Positions 10,921 through 23,279 of a DNA stretch of 61,167 bases are shown piece after piece; positions within the stretch are counted from its first letter, which is position 1, and every line of letters starts with the position of its first letter. Where the stretch lies: contig JACGCN010000098.1 in NCBI GenBank assembly GCA_014905825.1, forward strand, positions 1-61,167. The letters are read 5' to 3'. The notes under the pieces are model-generated. The model saw only the letters and a program-made list of their open reading frames with translations, was not told the DNA's origin and did no database searches. A program made the position numbers and the translations under genes. The stretch comes from Lyophyllum atratum (taxonomy: Eukaryota > Basidiomycota > Agaricomycetes > Agaricales > Lyophyllaceae).

Positions 10921-13420
10921 TAAGGTTAGCGGGAAGGCCGTGGACAAAACGTCGCACGTTGCACAGCCATCATTTGATCATCTGCATCTTATCTTCAGAC
11001 TGTCATCACTTTGCGCTGGATTCACTACAATCGTCGCGATCTTCACTACCTTACGTGTCAGGCTAGCATGCTCTTATATCTTAAATGTGGCTATTGAAGC
11101 ACATATCAAGAAAAGTACGTTCATCTACATAGCATCTCAGCAGGCTTATAAGGGTTTTGGTGCTTGATTTTGTCTGCCATACTCTTTCTGTAGCCGAGGA
11201 CAGCGTCCGTACATCACAATGGTAGGCTATATGGCTGTTCTTGCACGCTTCAACCCCGTGGAATACATCGGGTGTATCCAATAAGGCCGGGCATGTCAAT
11301 TTATCATATTACTTACTCCACAGTCCACTATATAGAGACGGCGTTCTCGTGGCATGTTGCCCTTGCTGAATAATACCAGCCCAAGATGGGCCGTACCATT
11401 TCAGTAGGAAGATAACAAGGTAACAAACGGGGGGGAGCAAGTCGAGCCAGTGTTTGGCTTATCGGCGGTCTAATACACGGGAGAGCAGGACAAAGCAAAT
11501 TATCTGCTTTCGCTATGTATAGATCTATACTCACTCGTGAGACTCTCATATGGAAAGAGATACTGGATATCTCTAGCTGTGGGGAGTTACATGGCGATGA
11601 TTAGCGACAAGTGGAGTATGGGGTTGAAGAGGGCCGAAATCGGTGTAACATGGTGAATAGTATATATTTTACAATATGAGACAACAATGCAACGTTGAGA
11701 TGCTGGGACGACCCCGAGCGGTACGGCATTGAGTGCAAAGTAGTACCGAAAACGTCCGAAATCTTGCTACAAAATGTTGCCAGGGACTACCTCGATGACG
11801 CGAGACTCGCAAATTTCGCAATGGCACTGATACGACATTGTGCATTCCATAATTGAGATTAAGAATGAGGAGGGAGCAACTACTACTACTACTAGTAGGA
11901 TCCACTCCAATAGCTCCAGGAATGCCGCGGGACCACCGACAATTGCCCCGAGCCCAGGTGTGAGCAATCCCAGGTGCGTCGATAATTCTCGGCAAGGTTC
12001 CGCGTGACATAGAACCTTCCCAGAGGAGTGTAGGGTGGATGTATTCTATCTGTGTTGTCGTTGTAATCCCATCACGAGAGTGTGACGAATGCTTTCGAGT
12101 TAGCAGTTGGCTAGCAGGCGGCATCATATGATGCCGCAATGGTGGTGACTTGTCGGAATCATTGACGACCATGGCTCTGCGTCATTCGCATGCGGAGAAT
12201 ATCGGGAATCTGGTGAGGCAATCGCTCATGTCGTCGTCGGGGTTGGGTACGGGGGAGTAGGCCTGAAGATAAAAGGCGACATTGTAGACGCCGCCGTTGA
12301 TGCAGCCCAAGTCCGCGGCAACTCGTCGTCGAAATCCTGGTGAGGGCATGATGCCGCCGTCACTGCTGGAGTTGAATCCTATGGTGTCCGAGTCCCTGGT
12401 AGTGCGGTCCTCGATGCAGCTGGAGAGGAACACCACAATGAAGGTATCGTCGGGGCTGCCGTCATAGTTCGAGCGCTGTGTCACCGACCAAAGAGGGAGC
12501 AACAAACTGCACACCGGGAACAGTCAGCCCCTCAAGTGTTGCTGCGCATCCTACAACCGTGCTGAACCCTGGTGTGGGCGGAGCTCCATAGTGTCCAGAG
12601 CGTCATCATGGACACACCCAGATGTCTACCAGACAATCGATGAGAAGAAGATTGAGGGGGCAGTTGAGCCGCCGAGTTCTCAGTTTGCTATCGAAATTCA
12701 AGGCAGCGTCGAAGATGCCGCCGTTGCTGTTGACATCGACTCCAGCGACGTTCGTGCCGCCGTTACCGAGGTCGTGTGAGAGAAAGGAGGTGACAGATGG
12801 GGTCGCCGCTACCGTCATGGCCAAGTGCAAATGAGGCCGCCCATTTGTTTGAAGCATGGCGTCGATACGAGTTGTGCGGTGGTCGTCAAGTTTGCAATTC
12901 CAGTGAGGCCAAAGGTCCACCACCGAATGGAGGCAGGAAGGCAATGGCGGAGGTGTATCATGCTACTAGTAATACCATCGCCCGTTGTCGAGACGCATGG
13001 GGCAAGGTTTGTTGCTAAAGAAAGGAATTGCTCGTACCATCCTCAGCCTGATGCGGTGGTCACTGTACCGTGGATGGCGTCAATGATTCCACCCCACAAT
13101 CAACAGAGGTTTCACATACCACTGAATATTCACCTATCGTGTTCAATAAAACCCGACCATCCTTACCGGATCTCGCAGCTCGGACTCCCGATGGCCGTCT
13201 CGTGGCCAGACCTGTGACGCCGAGGACGCGGTTGCACGTCCTTATGTGGAAAGGTACCGGTCTCGCTTGAGAGGGGTGCAGTCGACGTGAAAACAGAAGA
13301 ACACTACTATTGCGGCGACATCCAGCGTGAAGTGATAAGAGATGGAAGATAAGATGCTAACGATCAAACGATGGCTGTGTAATGTGCGACGTTTTGTCCA
13401 CGGCCTTCCCGCTAACCTTA
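10921..13420. mobile_element. 2500-bp element with about 110-bp terminal inverted repeats, no transposase
   Basis: Bases from 10921 (TAAGGTTAGCGGGAAGGCCG) reappear inverted, ending at 13420. The first 37 bases are identical, and similarity continues with scattered changes for about 110 bases. The six bases CCAGAG flank both sides (10915-10920 and 13421-13426) and are the best candidate target duplication. The interior has a short CTA/TAG microsatellite near 11879-11897. Two minus-strand open frames (12182-12514, 12606-12944) do not look like a transposase; each carries a Gly-Gly-rich turn such as SNGGIFDAAL or INGGVYNVAF. They could be captured host fragments, but I cannot name a source. The superfamily is undetermined. 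The left end lies only 14 bases from the preceding element's target duplication. Confidence 0.8.
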
Positions 13421-13434
13421 CCAGAGTCTCGCCA

Positions 13435-15163
13435 ATGGCTTGCCGTGACACATATATCGCTGTGCACGGAGGTGCAGGCATGCATAGCTACACCCGGGAG
13501 AAGGAGGTCAAGCAAGCCCTGCGGCTGTGAGTCCGACGAGCTTCTCGATCTTAGAAAGACCACTCACTCTCAGTTGGCTCAAGTGCATGTAAAGAGCTCT
13601 AAAACACTCTAGCGGGTATCCTATGACGCCAATACAGGGACACGCGGATAGTACAGCTTATACCCCCGTCGACATGGTTGGAAATGCAATTGCAGTTTTG
13701 GAAGACGATCCTCTTCTCAATGCAGGTCCGTCGCGTCTCCATACCGTAAGCTGGGTTACATTTTGGACGCCGAAACGTGTGGTCTTTCATGATTTGCAGG
13801 CTATGGCTCGAATTTAACTTTACATGGAACCGTGGAGTGCGATGCTGCGATCATGGACGGTCGTTCGAGCGATTTTGGGAGCGTAGGAGCCGTCTCTGGT
13901 TCGTTATAGGCACTGTTACAGCGTTATGAAGCTAATTGCCTCTCCCTCCCTTCCACCATGCATGTCTAGGCGTCAAAAACCCCATACTACTAGCACGCGC
14001 CATCCTCGAGTACTCTACAATACCGGATCAATGTGGTCGAATCCCACCACTGTCATTATTTCCCTCTCTTGACCCCCTCGTTGAGGTTTCAGCTAATTAT
14101 GTCTCGTAGAATGTTAGTTGCTGAAGGAGCGCGCAAATTTGCTGCAGCCAATAGTCAGTTGGCTATAGAGATCCCTCCAGATTCTCTTGTATCCCCGAAA
14201 GCTAGAGAAGACTGGGTCAAGTGGAAAGCGAGGATAGAAAGCCCCGATGCAGATCAGATGGATCTAACTAGCCTCGCGGACGTGCAAGATACAGTGGGTG
14301 CTGTTGCCTGTCAAAACGCAGACGCAGTTGCTGCTGGAGTGTCGAGGTGAGTCACTATAAGGCGATCGAGGTATCGTCCCTGCACCAGTTGTCAATAAAT
14401 GATATTGCTTCAGCGGCGGCATTCTATTGAAGCATCCTGGGAGAATTGGCGAAGTATGCAACATTATCTTCCTCTCTGCGCAACCATATCTGAGTATGGT
14501 TGTGAAGGCCGCCATATTTGGAGCAGGTTGCTGGGCTCAATATTTTCTAGAGGCAGGAATAAGGATTGCGTGTAGTATATCTGGTGCGTTATCCATGTCT
14601 TCAAGGAATGTGTGATAAAGCCAAATTTCTTTGTGGTAGGCGCTGGCGAGTACATAGTAAGGTCAATGTTGGCGCGGACAATCGCAGACTCTTTCCGACT
14701 GGCAATTGCAACCACAGACGACGTCGATGCCCACGATATTCTTCATCGCGTACTTCTAGATAATTTCTGGAGTGAGCTTCTGTTCGACTCGATGATATGA
14801 TACTCATCCATGTGTGCAGCGCCGTGCCGGGAGCGCGGTGTAGTCGATCCCGATGTAGGGGTCCTTCTACTCATGACCGAACAAACTGAAGACACGACAA
14901 ACGGTCGGTATTCTATCGCTCAGCGTCTGGCAAATCATGCTCATGATATTCAAGTACGTCTGTGGTGTGCATTCACTACACCAAGTATGGCTATTGCGTA
15001 CGCATCTTCCATAAACCCTAAACCAAAGGTAACGAGTTTGCCCCTCCTCCCTATACACATCGTTGAGACCATCTCGCAGGCCCAAGTTCTGCGTCGACCG
15101 AAGGGCATGGACTCTCGCGGGACTAGCGAGCCCCGTATATTCATCACGGCCATACCTCTATAA
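13435..15163 (+). CDS. TASP1: Taspase-like threonine aspartase (N-terminal nucleophile hydrolase)
   Basis: Family members autocleave to expose a Thr nucleophile and cut after Asp in nuclear proteins. The ATG at 13435 begins MACRDTYIAVHGGAGMHSYT, the conserved start block. Further exons read in phase: DMVGNAIAVLEDDPLLNAG; YGSNLTLHGTVECDAAIMDG; GVKNPILLARAILE; MLVAEGARKFAAANSQ. The cleavage block is LADVQDTVGAVACQNADAV, with Thr after the QD pair as the expected nucleophile, followed by VSSGGILLKHPGRIGE and AAIFGAGCWAQ. The C-terminal part (GAGEYIVRSMLARTIAD, PSMAIAYASS) ends at 15163. About eight exons, no broken frame found. Taspase and glycosylasparaginase share the fold; the IMDG and HPGRIG blocks favour taspase. 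The 2500-bp element ends only 14 bases upstream of the ATG, so the native promoter is displaced. The gene converges on TFB4 with 58 bases between the stops. Confidence 0.88.
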
Positions 15164-15221
15164 GACTGGCTGTACGCATAGAGGGGGGTTCCATTCTTCG
15201 CGGTGTGCTTTTGTCAGATGT

Positions 15222-16716
15222 TCAGACTCTAGACCCATTGGTACTGGCAGTCCTTAGGATGCCATTTCCAATTGATCCGCTATGTGGCAGACCTCCTAGG
15301 GCGGCCCCACTGGTACCATTTGTACTGGGATCCGTGACGGTCGCTGGGGTTGTCGCAGGGCGCGCCTGAGGTGTGCTGGACGCGGCTCGTGATGGGTTTA
15401 AGTTCGCAGGTGTCAGCATAGGCCGCGAAGCGTTGAGTCGCTGGAGAGTCTTCATCGGGAATTTAGTCCTAAAGTAGAAAGCCGTTCAATGCGCGGGGTG
15501 AGGATAATGGGGCCCGAGAAGGTAAACTTACCGACAAGTGGAGCAGACGGGAACGGGTTGGCAGAAAACTAATCAGGGCAATAAGTTATAGCAGAATGTG
15601 CAGAGATGGAATCAGCCTACTTGACAGGCAGACGGAGCATACGAAGCCAATATCAATGATATTTTTGTGACAGAAACAGGCTGCACGGAAATCGATTCTA
15701 TCCTGTGTAGGGACTGACAGTGTTTTTCGGATGGATGGCGGCGACAGGAAGGACATCTACCATGAGAATCAGTATTACCCTGATCGTGGCTTCGGAGGTC
15801 ATTTACGATTAAATATTGCAATAATGCATCCCGACGCTCAAGGAAAATGTACGATCCGCCGGTCAGATGAGCAGCTTGTTGGAGGAAAACACTATCTGGG
15901 CCATATATTTGGCAGACATCAATAGTAACTTTCTGAAGGAGAGCCATGAGATATGTCAGAGTCAGAGTCCAGAGCAGATCTGACGAATTACCAATTTTTG
16001 TGCAGAGAATATAGCATTCATTACTGGAATATACGATGTTGAGAGGTCTGGTGAGGCCGAGAGGATAAGAATTCGTGGATCTGGGAGAATGGCAGGATCA
16101 AGACCGTCCGCCTGCTTGTTCGAGCTGGACGAGGCGGGGAGAGTGACGCGGTTTGCATCTGTCAAGGGATATCAGCACAACCATCGGAAGTACCTTTGAG
16201 GTGTTCTCACAGCACAGTGCTTTGGTGAGAGCGCCGACTAGAGAGGTTGGGGCTGATGAATAGACTCAGCATGCATAGCCATGACAGATGCGGTGGCGAC
16301 ACAGTTACCCTCTTCCTCGGGCTGTCCCAGATAGTCCAATTCCTCCATGATTTGAGTTACAATTGTAGAGTCCACAAACTTGAACGGCGGATATGAGTTC
16401 GCGTCAATGATCTGGGATTGGAGGGCAGAGTCGGTCGAGGAGTAGAGCATCACGCTGATGGCCAAGATGTGAGTTCAATTATGGAGTTTGTACTATACTG
16501 CGGGGCGGACCTCTTTCCAGGGAAAGCACCAAAGACAGCGAGAGTATTTTCATGCTTTGACGCGATGTGGGCATTGAGGAATGCGAGGAGTTGAGCGAGG
16601 AAGGAGTTGAGGGGCAACGGGTAGGCATTGACGGGAGTGCCCTCGGCGGACATGTGCCATTGGGCAGGCGATAGGTCGATTACGACGGACAAGTGGGATC
16701 CTATGGAATCCTCCAT
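15222..16716 (-). CDS. TFB4: TFIIH core subunit Tfb4 (p34 / GTF2H3)
   Basis: Subunit of the general transcription and nucleotide-excision-repair factor TFIIH. The start at 16716 (MEDSIGSHLSVVIDLSPAQW) gives the typical beginning of the von Willebrand A-like fold. It continues with LAFLNAHIASKHENTLAVFG, VMLYSSTDS, PDPRILILSASPDLSTSYIP, VTIDVCQIYGPDSVFLQQAA and HLTGGSYIFLERRDALLQYL. A C-terminal zinc-binding region is visible: AACFCHKNIIDIGFVCSVCL, then PVPVCSTCRTKFPMKTLQRL. After it the tail is Ser/Thr/Pro-rich and disordered, ending at 15222. Seven or so exons join without frame breaks. The gene is divergent from CHD1. Confidence 0.93.
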
Positions 16717-17445
16717 AATTGTGGGACGATGAGTTGTGTGCACGTGCGCTTACGTCTGCATCGTTCTGGGCAGCGCGGACCCAGGTGTTCGACAGCATCA
16801 AGGGGCGTACTCATTGTCTAAAACGGGGCCGAAAAACAATACTTGCCCGAAGTCGGCAATAATGACGAGCGGCATGGAATATATTGTAACTCGGCATCGA
16901 TGCAGGCCTCATTGATGAGGCGAGGCAACATGGTCCATGTCTGATGGACGGCCTTGTGATGCATCAAGCAAGGCTTCTCACCGTGTGCATGCGGTGGTCG
17001 GACTTGTGTCGGAGAACAAGGTCTGTCAACCAGCCGTGACAATGGCGCTACTGCGGTCACATTCACCTGAGTATTCCGTGCACCCCTCTTGCACCATCGT
17101 GCTGGATCATAGAGCTTGTACGATAGGCATACAGCTATCCTAGGATATTACTGCACTATTCTGTTTATGCATGACATGCCAAATGAATCCGTCACTTTTT
17201 TTGCGGAATCGGAGTGTCCGTCACGAGCGCCGGTGACGAAGGGCCTTCCGGCGTTGGCCGTGACGATGGGGTAGCGACGCTGGCCGTGTGAAATCTGTCC
17301 GTTGGCGATGGCTGGCGCCCAGGTCCCACTCATCATCCCTTCTTCCTTCCCCACCAACTCCTCCGCTCGTCGTCCCCCTCCCTCCGCTCGCTGTCTCAGC
17401 CGTCCACCTCAACACAGTGCATGCTCACTGACCAGCTCACTGACC
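16717..17445. other. Divergent promoter region, TFB4 / CHD1
   Basis: About 730 bases between two divergent start codons. A minus-strand open frame at 16818-17066 begins with GTG and looks like no family. I see no repeats. Bases 17340-17440 are pyrimidine-rich, as is common just upstream of fungal start codons, so they are probably the CHD1 5' leader. Confidence 0.5.
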
Positions 17446-20400
17446 ATGTCCTCTTCTTCTTCGTCCCCTATCTCACATCACCCAGGCCAGCTCAATCTCA
17501 ACTACGATAGCGACGATGACATGCAGGTCGACTCTGACAACGAGGGTAGCCATAACCCAAAGGAGCCCGACGCTGACGCCGACGGTGAATCTATCGACGA
17601 AGATGCTTCCCCCGCTCCCGCACCCTTGAATAACCATTCTCTGTACTCTGTTCCTCAACCACACGGTGAATCGGTATGTCGAAGTCCTTCGCTCCACGTC
17701 TTTGTTACTCAGTTTGAATATTGTTTTCAGGACGCGGAAGACTCAGTGCGCTAAATTTTCATCATGTTCCTATACACGCTAATACGTCTTTCCAGGGTTA
17801 CGACGATCCGGCCGACGACGACGAGGATGACGGCACCTATGCTGATGAGGAATACGGGAAAAAGAAGGTAATCAAAAAGAAGAAGCGAGTATCGGCGTCA
17901 GCGGCTGTGCGACCCAAGGGTGAGAAATGCCGCAGCTAGTTCGCGCCGCGCCACAATCTCACTATTGCCGTACCAGCACCCGTACGCCACACGTCAACAT
18001 CAGATTCCGATTCGGAGTACGGTTCCCGCGCTCATAAGAAGAAGAAGAAAGCCAGAGCCTCTACCGACGACATCCGCGTCTCCAGTAGAGGGGGCAAGGT
18101 TCCCAACTATATCGATGACGTCCAAGACTTTGAGAAGTATGAGGACGAAGAAGAAGGCGAGAATGGATACTATGTAGACCCCAACGTTCAGTATCAAGAG
18201 GAAGACGAAATCGAGGCTGTTCTTGGACACAGTCGAGACGAAGGCCATGAAGCCGACCCTGAGGACAAGTGGTTCGAAAACATTGTGAGCATGGATATCT
18301 CAATTTTGTTCTCATGCTCACTTCTTCTCCCGTCAGCGTTTCCACATCAAATGGAAGAACTTCTCCCACTTGCATAACACAGATGAGACATACGAATTTT
18401 TGAAACGCTTCAAAGGCTTAAAACGTGTCGACAACTACATCAAAGGATACAAGATCTGGCAGTCCCGGATCGCTGCTCCAGGATTGACGCAGGAGGACAT
18501 AGAGGCGCTTCATCTGGATAAAGAACGTGAAAAGGAAGACCTAGAAACGTTCCGCGTAGTCGAACGCATTATTTCCCATCGTGAAAACGAAGAGGGCGAG
18601 ATGGAATACTTTTGCAAGTGGTCAAGTCTCAACTACGAACACTGCACCTGGGAGGTCCAGAAGGATGTCAACCCCATCGCGAAGGAACAAATTGCGGCTT
18701 ATAGGCAGCGAGAAGCTGACGGCAAGTTCCCGTACAAGAGCGTATCGTACGGAAGGCAAGGCCGGCCCACATTTCAAAAAATCGACAAGGACCCCGACTA
18801 CATCTCCTCAACTGGCGGGGAATTGAAAGACTTCCAGCTAACTGGTCTCAACTGGCTTGCGTACTTGTGGAGTCAAGGGGAAAATGGCATTTTGGCAGAT
18901 GAGATGGGTCTCGGAAAGGTAAAATAAGCCGCTCAGACGTAGCGGCCTTGCACTCATCCTATTTGCCCAATCGCAGACCGTTCAGACCGTTGCTTTCCTT
19001 TCATATCTTTTTCATGAGATGCATCAATATGGCCCCTTCCTGGTTATCGTTCCTCTCTCCACGATCACCGCCTGGCAGACCCAGTTTGCTGCCTGGGCTC
19101 CTGTCATGAATGTCATCACCTACATCGGCACAGCAGCCGCGCGCGAAGTCATACGCACATACGAGTTTGGGCCGTCGAACAAGAAACTCAAGATGAACGT
19201 CTTATTAACGACCTACGAACTCACTCTTCGGGATGCGAAAGAACTTGGTGAGATCAAGTGGCAAGCGCTTGCTGTCGATGAGGTATAAGTCTCACGATCG
19301 AGCTGGGGAATTTGACTGATCCATCTATTCCAGGCGCATCGACTGAAAAACTCCGAAAGTCAATTGTATGAAGCCCTCCGATCATTCTCTGCTGCGTCGA
19401 AGTTGCTCATTACCGGCACTCCTCTGCAAAACAACGTGAGGGGTGCGTGTCCGATTTGCGCTGCGCAATTCGGGGCCTTAATTACTGACATATCGACTTG
19501 CTTTCTTTCAGAGCTGCTGTCTCTGATGCACTTCCTAATGCCAGAAAAATGCAAGTCGCAGTGTCCTACAACCCTGATGATCAGGCTAACGTCCCCTTCA
19601 CTGCAGTTGCGCTCACTAACGAGTTTGATTTGAACGATGCGGATCACGAGTCGAAGATCAAAGAATTGCACGAGCAGCTAGAATCTCTCATGCTCAGGAG
19701 ACTCAAACGGGATGTTCTCACATCCTTGCCAACGAAGAGCGAGCGTATTCTGCGTGTAGAAATGAGTGCTCTACAAACGCACTTCTACAAGAACATTTTG
19801 ACGAAGGTATCCCTTCCCCCATCGGCAATCTGTGTCATGCTCTTTCTCACTCTGCCCGTCAGAACTTTGCGGGTTTGCAGAAGAGCGCGAACGGCAACAA
19901 CAACATTAGTTTACTCAACATTGGTCAGGCGCATTTCAAACCGATTTACTCCTTCGATTTAAATTGTCAATTTAGCCATGGAACTCAAGAAGGCGGCAAA
20001 CCATCCGTTCTTATTTGACGGTGCCGAAACGAAGAGCGAGACCAACGACGAGCAGCTTAAGGGAATCGTCATGAGCAGTGGCAAGATGGTGTTACTCGAC
20101 AAACTTCTTACGCGCCTGCGGCAAGATGGCCATCGTGTGCTAATCTTCAGTCAAATGGTCAGGATGCTGGATATCCTCAGCGATTACATGAATATGCGTA
20201 ATTATCAGCACCAACGGCTTGACGGTATGGTGGCATCGGAGGCCCGAAAGAAGTCTATCGCCCATTTCAACGCCCCCGGATCCGCTGACTTCGCCTTTTT
20301 ATTGTCTACCCGTGCGGGTGGTCTTGGAATCAACCTCGAAACTGCAGATACGGTCATTATCTTCGATGTGAGCGAATACCAACTGATCTCTTTTTGCTTG

Positions 20401-22707
20401 CTAATGTAACGCACAGAGCGACTGGAATCCCCAAAACGATCTACAAGCTATGGCCCGCGCCCATAGGATTGGGCAAAAATCCCATGTTAGCGTATACCGT
20501 TTTGTGAGCAAGGATACGATGGAAGAGGACGTCCTTGAACGAGCCAAGAAGAAGATGGTATTGGAATATGCCAGTATGTTTGCTTCTCTTCTGATACCCG
20601 CTCCCTGCTCATCATTTCTCAGTCATCAACCAGATGGATACTTCTCAGGCTCATCTTAGCTCCAAAGCCGTTCCGGCTAAAGACCCTCATAAGCCTGACA
20701 ACCTCAGCAAAGATGAGCTTACTGCGGTCTTGAAATATGGTGCCCAGAAAATGTGAGCATATTCCTGTTGTTAAGGTACGCGGTAGGTGAACTAGCGCAT
20801 CCCAGGTTCGACAAGGACGACAGCCAGCAGAACCAGAAGTTGGACGAGATGGACCTCGACGACATTCTCAACCGCGCCGAGGATCATGAGACTATGGCGG
20901 AGGGCGGTGACGGTGGCACCTCTCTCGGTGGCGAGGGCTTCCTTGCCCAGTTTGCCGCTGTTAGCGACGTCAAGAACGACATGAGCTGGGAAGACATCAT
21001 TCCCCTTGAAGAACGCCAGAAGTTTGAAGATAACGATGAGCAGCGCAAAGCCGAGGACTTGGCGATGCAGGAATCCCGCGATCGGAAACGGACGCACGCG
21101 CCTGTGTCTTACGAAGGTATGGACGTCGATCAACCGCCTGCGACAGCAGCTCCCAAAAAGCCGAAGGCTCCGGGCCCAACGAGAAAGACAGCTTCCCAGA
21201 AAGCAATGGAGTTAAAGGAGCGAGATGTCCGCGTCCTCATCCGAAGCTTGCAGCGGTGGGGTGACATCAGGCAGCGCTACGACACTATTGTGGGTCTGGG
21301 ATATGCTGCCATTGGTGCCTTCAGCTCACCGCCCCTGTTAGGTTACCGAGTCCAAACTGCAAGACAAGAACAGGGGCATGATGCTCGATGTGTCGGATGA
21401 AATCATTGAAATCTGTGCTCAAGCCGTAAAGGACAGCGAAGATCAGAAACGCTCGCGCGTTGCTGCTGGCGAGACATTGACCAACGCGCAGAAAAGCAAA
21501 GCGGTGTTGGTCACCTGCCGTGGTGTTGGTAACATTAATGCAGAAACAGTCCTTTCGCGCAATCGCGACCTCCGGATACTTTACAACATCCTCTCTGACC
21601 TTGACGATCCTTACAAGTGGAGCATCCCGATCGACAATATCAGACCTACGCTGAACTGGTCAGGACGATGGGGACCTCAAGATGATTCCATGCTACTCGT
21701 CGGTGCATTTATTTACGGCTTCGGCAACTGGGAAGCGATGGCGAAGGACGCTAAACTCAGTCTCGAAGGCAAGTTCTTCCTGGAAGAAGGCAAGAAGGGC
21801 GAAGATGCGGCGAGCAGACCAATACCAAACGCGATTCATCTTGTGCGGAGGGGCGACTTCCTTTTGAGTATCCTGCGGGAGCATGACGAGAAGCTACGTT
21901 CGTACGAGAGTTCCCTCCGGAACAAAGGCCAGCTAAAGGTTTCGGCCTCCCCTCCCCCGACAGCCATGGCATCCACATCTTCGCACAGCAGCAGCTTGAA
22001 GCGGCGGGCGGAGAGTGAAGCCGTGGCCTCCGTTGATGATAGCAGTTCTCGCAAGCGCAAACGACGACCGACACCGACCTTCACCGACTCAGAGTCATCT
22101 GATGAATGGCAAGTCTTTCCAGCCGCTCTCGTCCTTATTGAGCTTCTATTAACTTTGATCTCCCTTATCTAGCCCGTCGATGGATGAGGGCGCTACAAAG
22201 GAAGAGCTGCGGCCTGTGAAGAAGCAACTAGTGCGTCACTTGTTCAGACAGCCTGAGTCGTAGTCCTCACTTTTTTCTTCGCAGAAACAATTGAAGTTGT
22301 CGGGTGAGGACATGCCTCGAGATGACAAGGTCGCGATCTTGAAAGACTCACTTGCTGCGATTGGGCGCCGGATTGAGCATGTACTCTCTACCAAGCAGGC
22401 AGCAGGGGAGGACAGAGAAAGATGGCGAAGGCATCTGTGGACGTACGTTGATTCACGATCTACATAACCTATCCTGCTCACCTCACTCATAAGGTTTGTA
22501 ACACTTTTCTGGCCGAAGAAAGTTAAGGCTTCGAAGCTGGAGGAAATTCACGCGAAAATGGTCATGAAGGAGGCTGCGCCCAGGGCGCAGTCGGATAATG
22601 GTGCTCTCAAGAAACCGCGGATAAGCGGGAGTTCGTCATCAAAGGCCAATGGGTCCGCAGCCGTTCCTAATGCATCGATGAGGACAAACGGCAAATCCTA
22701 TCGATGA
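17446..22707 (+). CDS. CHD1: Chromodomain helicase DNA-binding protein Chd1
   Basis: ATP-dependent nucleosome-spacing remodeller linked to transcription elongation. In order: an acidic, Ser-rich N-terminus from [12 protein letters not shown]; two chromodomains ([13 protein letters not shown]... and [20 protein letters not shown]); and the SNF2 motor. The motor has Walker A DEMGLGKT split by an intron after GK, the VDEAH box followed by [30 protein letters not shown], and a second lobe with [38 protein letters not shown] and ARAHRIGQ. Next come an acidic linker and the SANT/SLIDE-type region ([20 protein letters not shown]). Last is a CHD1 helical C-terminal domain ([20 protein letters not shown]) ending at 22707. 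About 18 exons, all joined in frame where I checked, unlike PEX5 or the vigilin gene. The start could be a few codons upstream, but this ATG fits best. Confidence 0.95.
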
Positions 22708-23279
22708 CACGTATCTCGCTGTCGGCCTGTTTAGTTTCTTTACTGTATTTTCCCCGCTTTTCTTTGCACTCTCGCTATCTTAATCGCAACACTTGTACTA
22801 TCTGCCCGTCTGCAGATAAATGTAGTAAACTAGTCAATTTCCCGGAAATTATTGGTGTTTTCAAGTACTGCTGAAGAATTCAGACTAGTGTGCGCTGAGC
22901 TATTTGTGCCAATCTCAGCTGTGCGTAGATGAACTTCCTTATGTCTTCAAATTTTACACTGCATATTCGATACACACTCCATAACTCAGTGTCAACCTAA
23001 CACTTGTACATGCTTGCACTATCTAGCATTCCTAAATCTATAATATAAAATTTAGTGCTCCCCTTCATGCCTCGGAGAGAGTTCAGCACAGCGCCCGCGA
23101 GAGATCGAATCAAACAAGCGATCAGCTATGTGCGGCGGTGAACGCTGACAAGATATGGGGAGTGCTGATCGGCACGGCGCTTGTAAATCATGGATTCATG
23201 GAAGCCTGGGGGTTATCAATGACGTTGAAAAAGACAGATGTGCTAGAAACATACAAAATGCCAACTACATCGCATAGTG
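22708..23279. other. Convergent intergenic region, CHD1 / membrane protein
   Basis: This holds the CHD1 3' UTR (T-rich just after the stop) and the 3' side of the next gene. No open frame of note and no RNA gene. A perfect 13-base tandem repeat (CATCGCATAGTGT, 23268-23293) overlaps the neighbouring stop codon. Confidence 0.5.

Noticed and set aside
9956..13420. One large composite transposon covering both inverted-repeat pairs
   Set aside because: The two pairs have unrelated ends and different flanking duplications, and their borders do not interlock. Two separate insertions side by side fit better.
16818..17066. Minus-strand open frame upstream of TFB4
   Set aside because: It starts with GTG, shows no recognisable domain and lies in a divergent promoter region.
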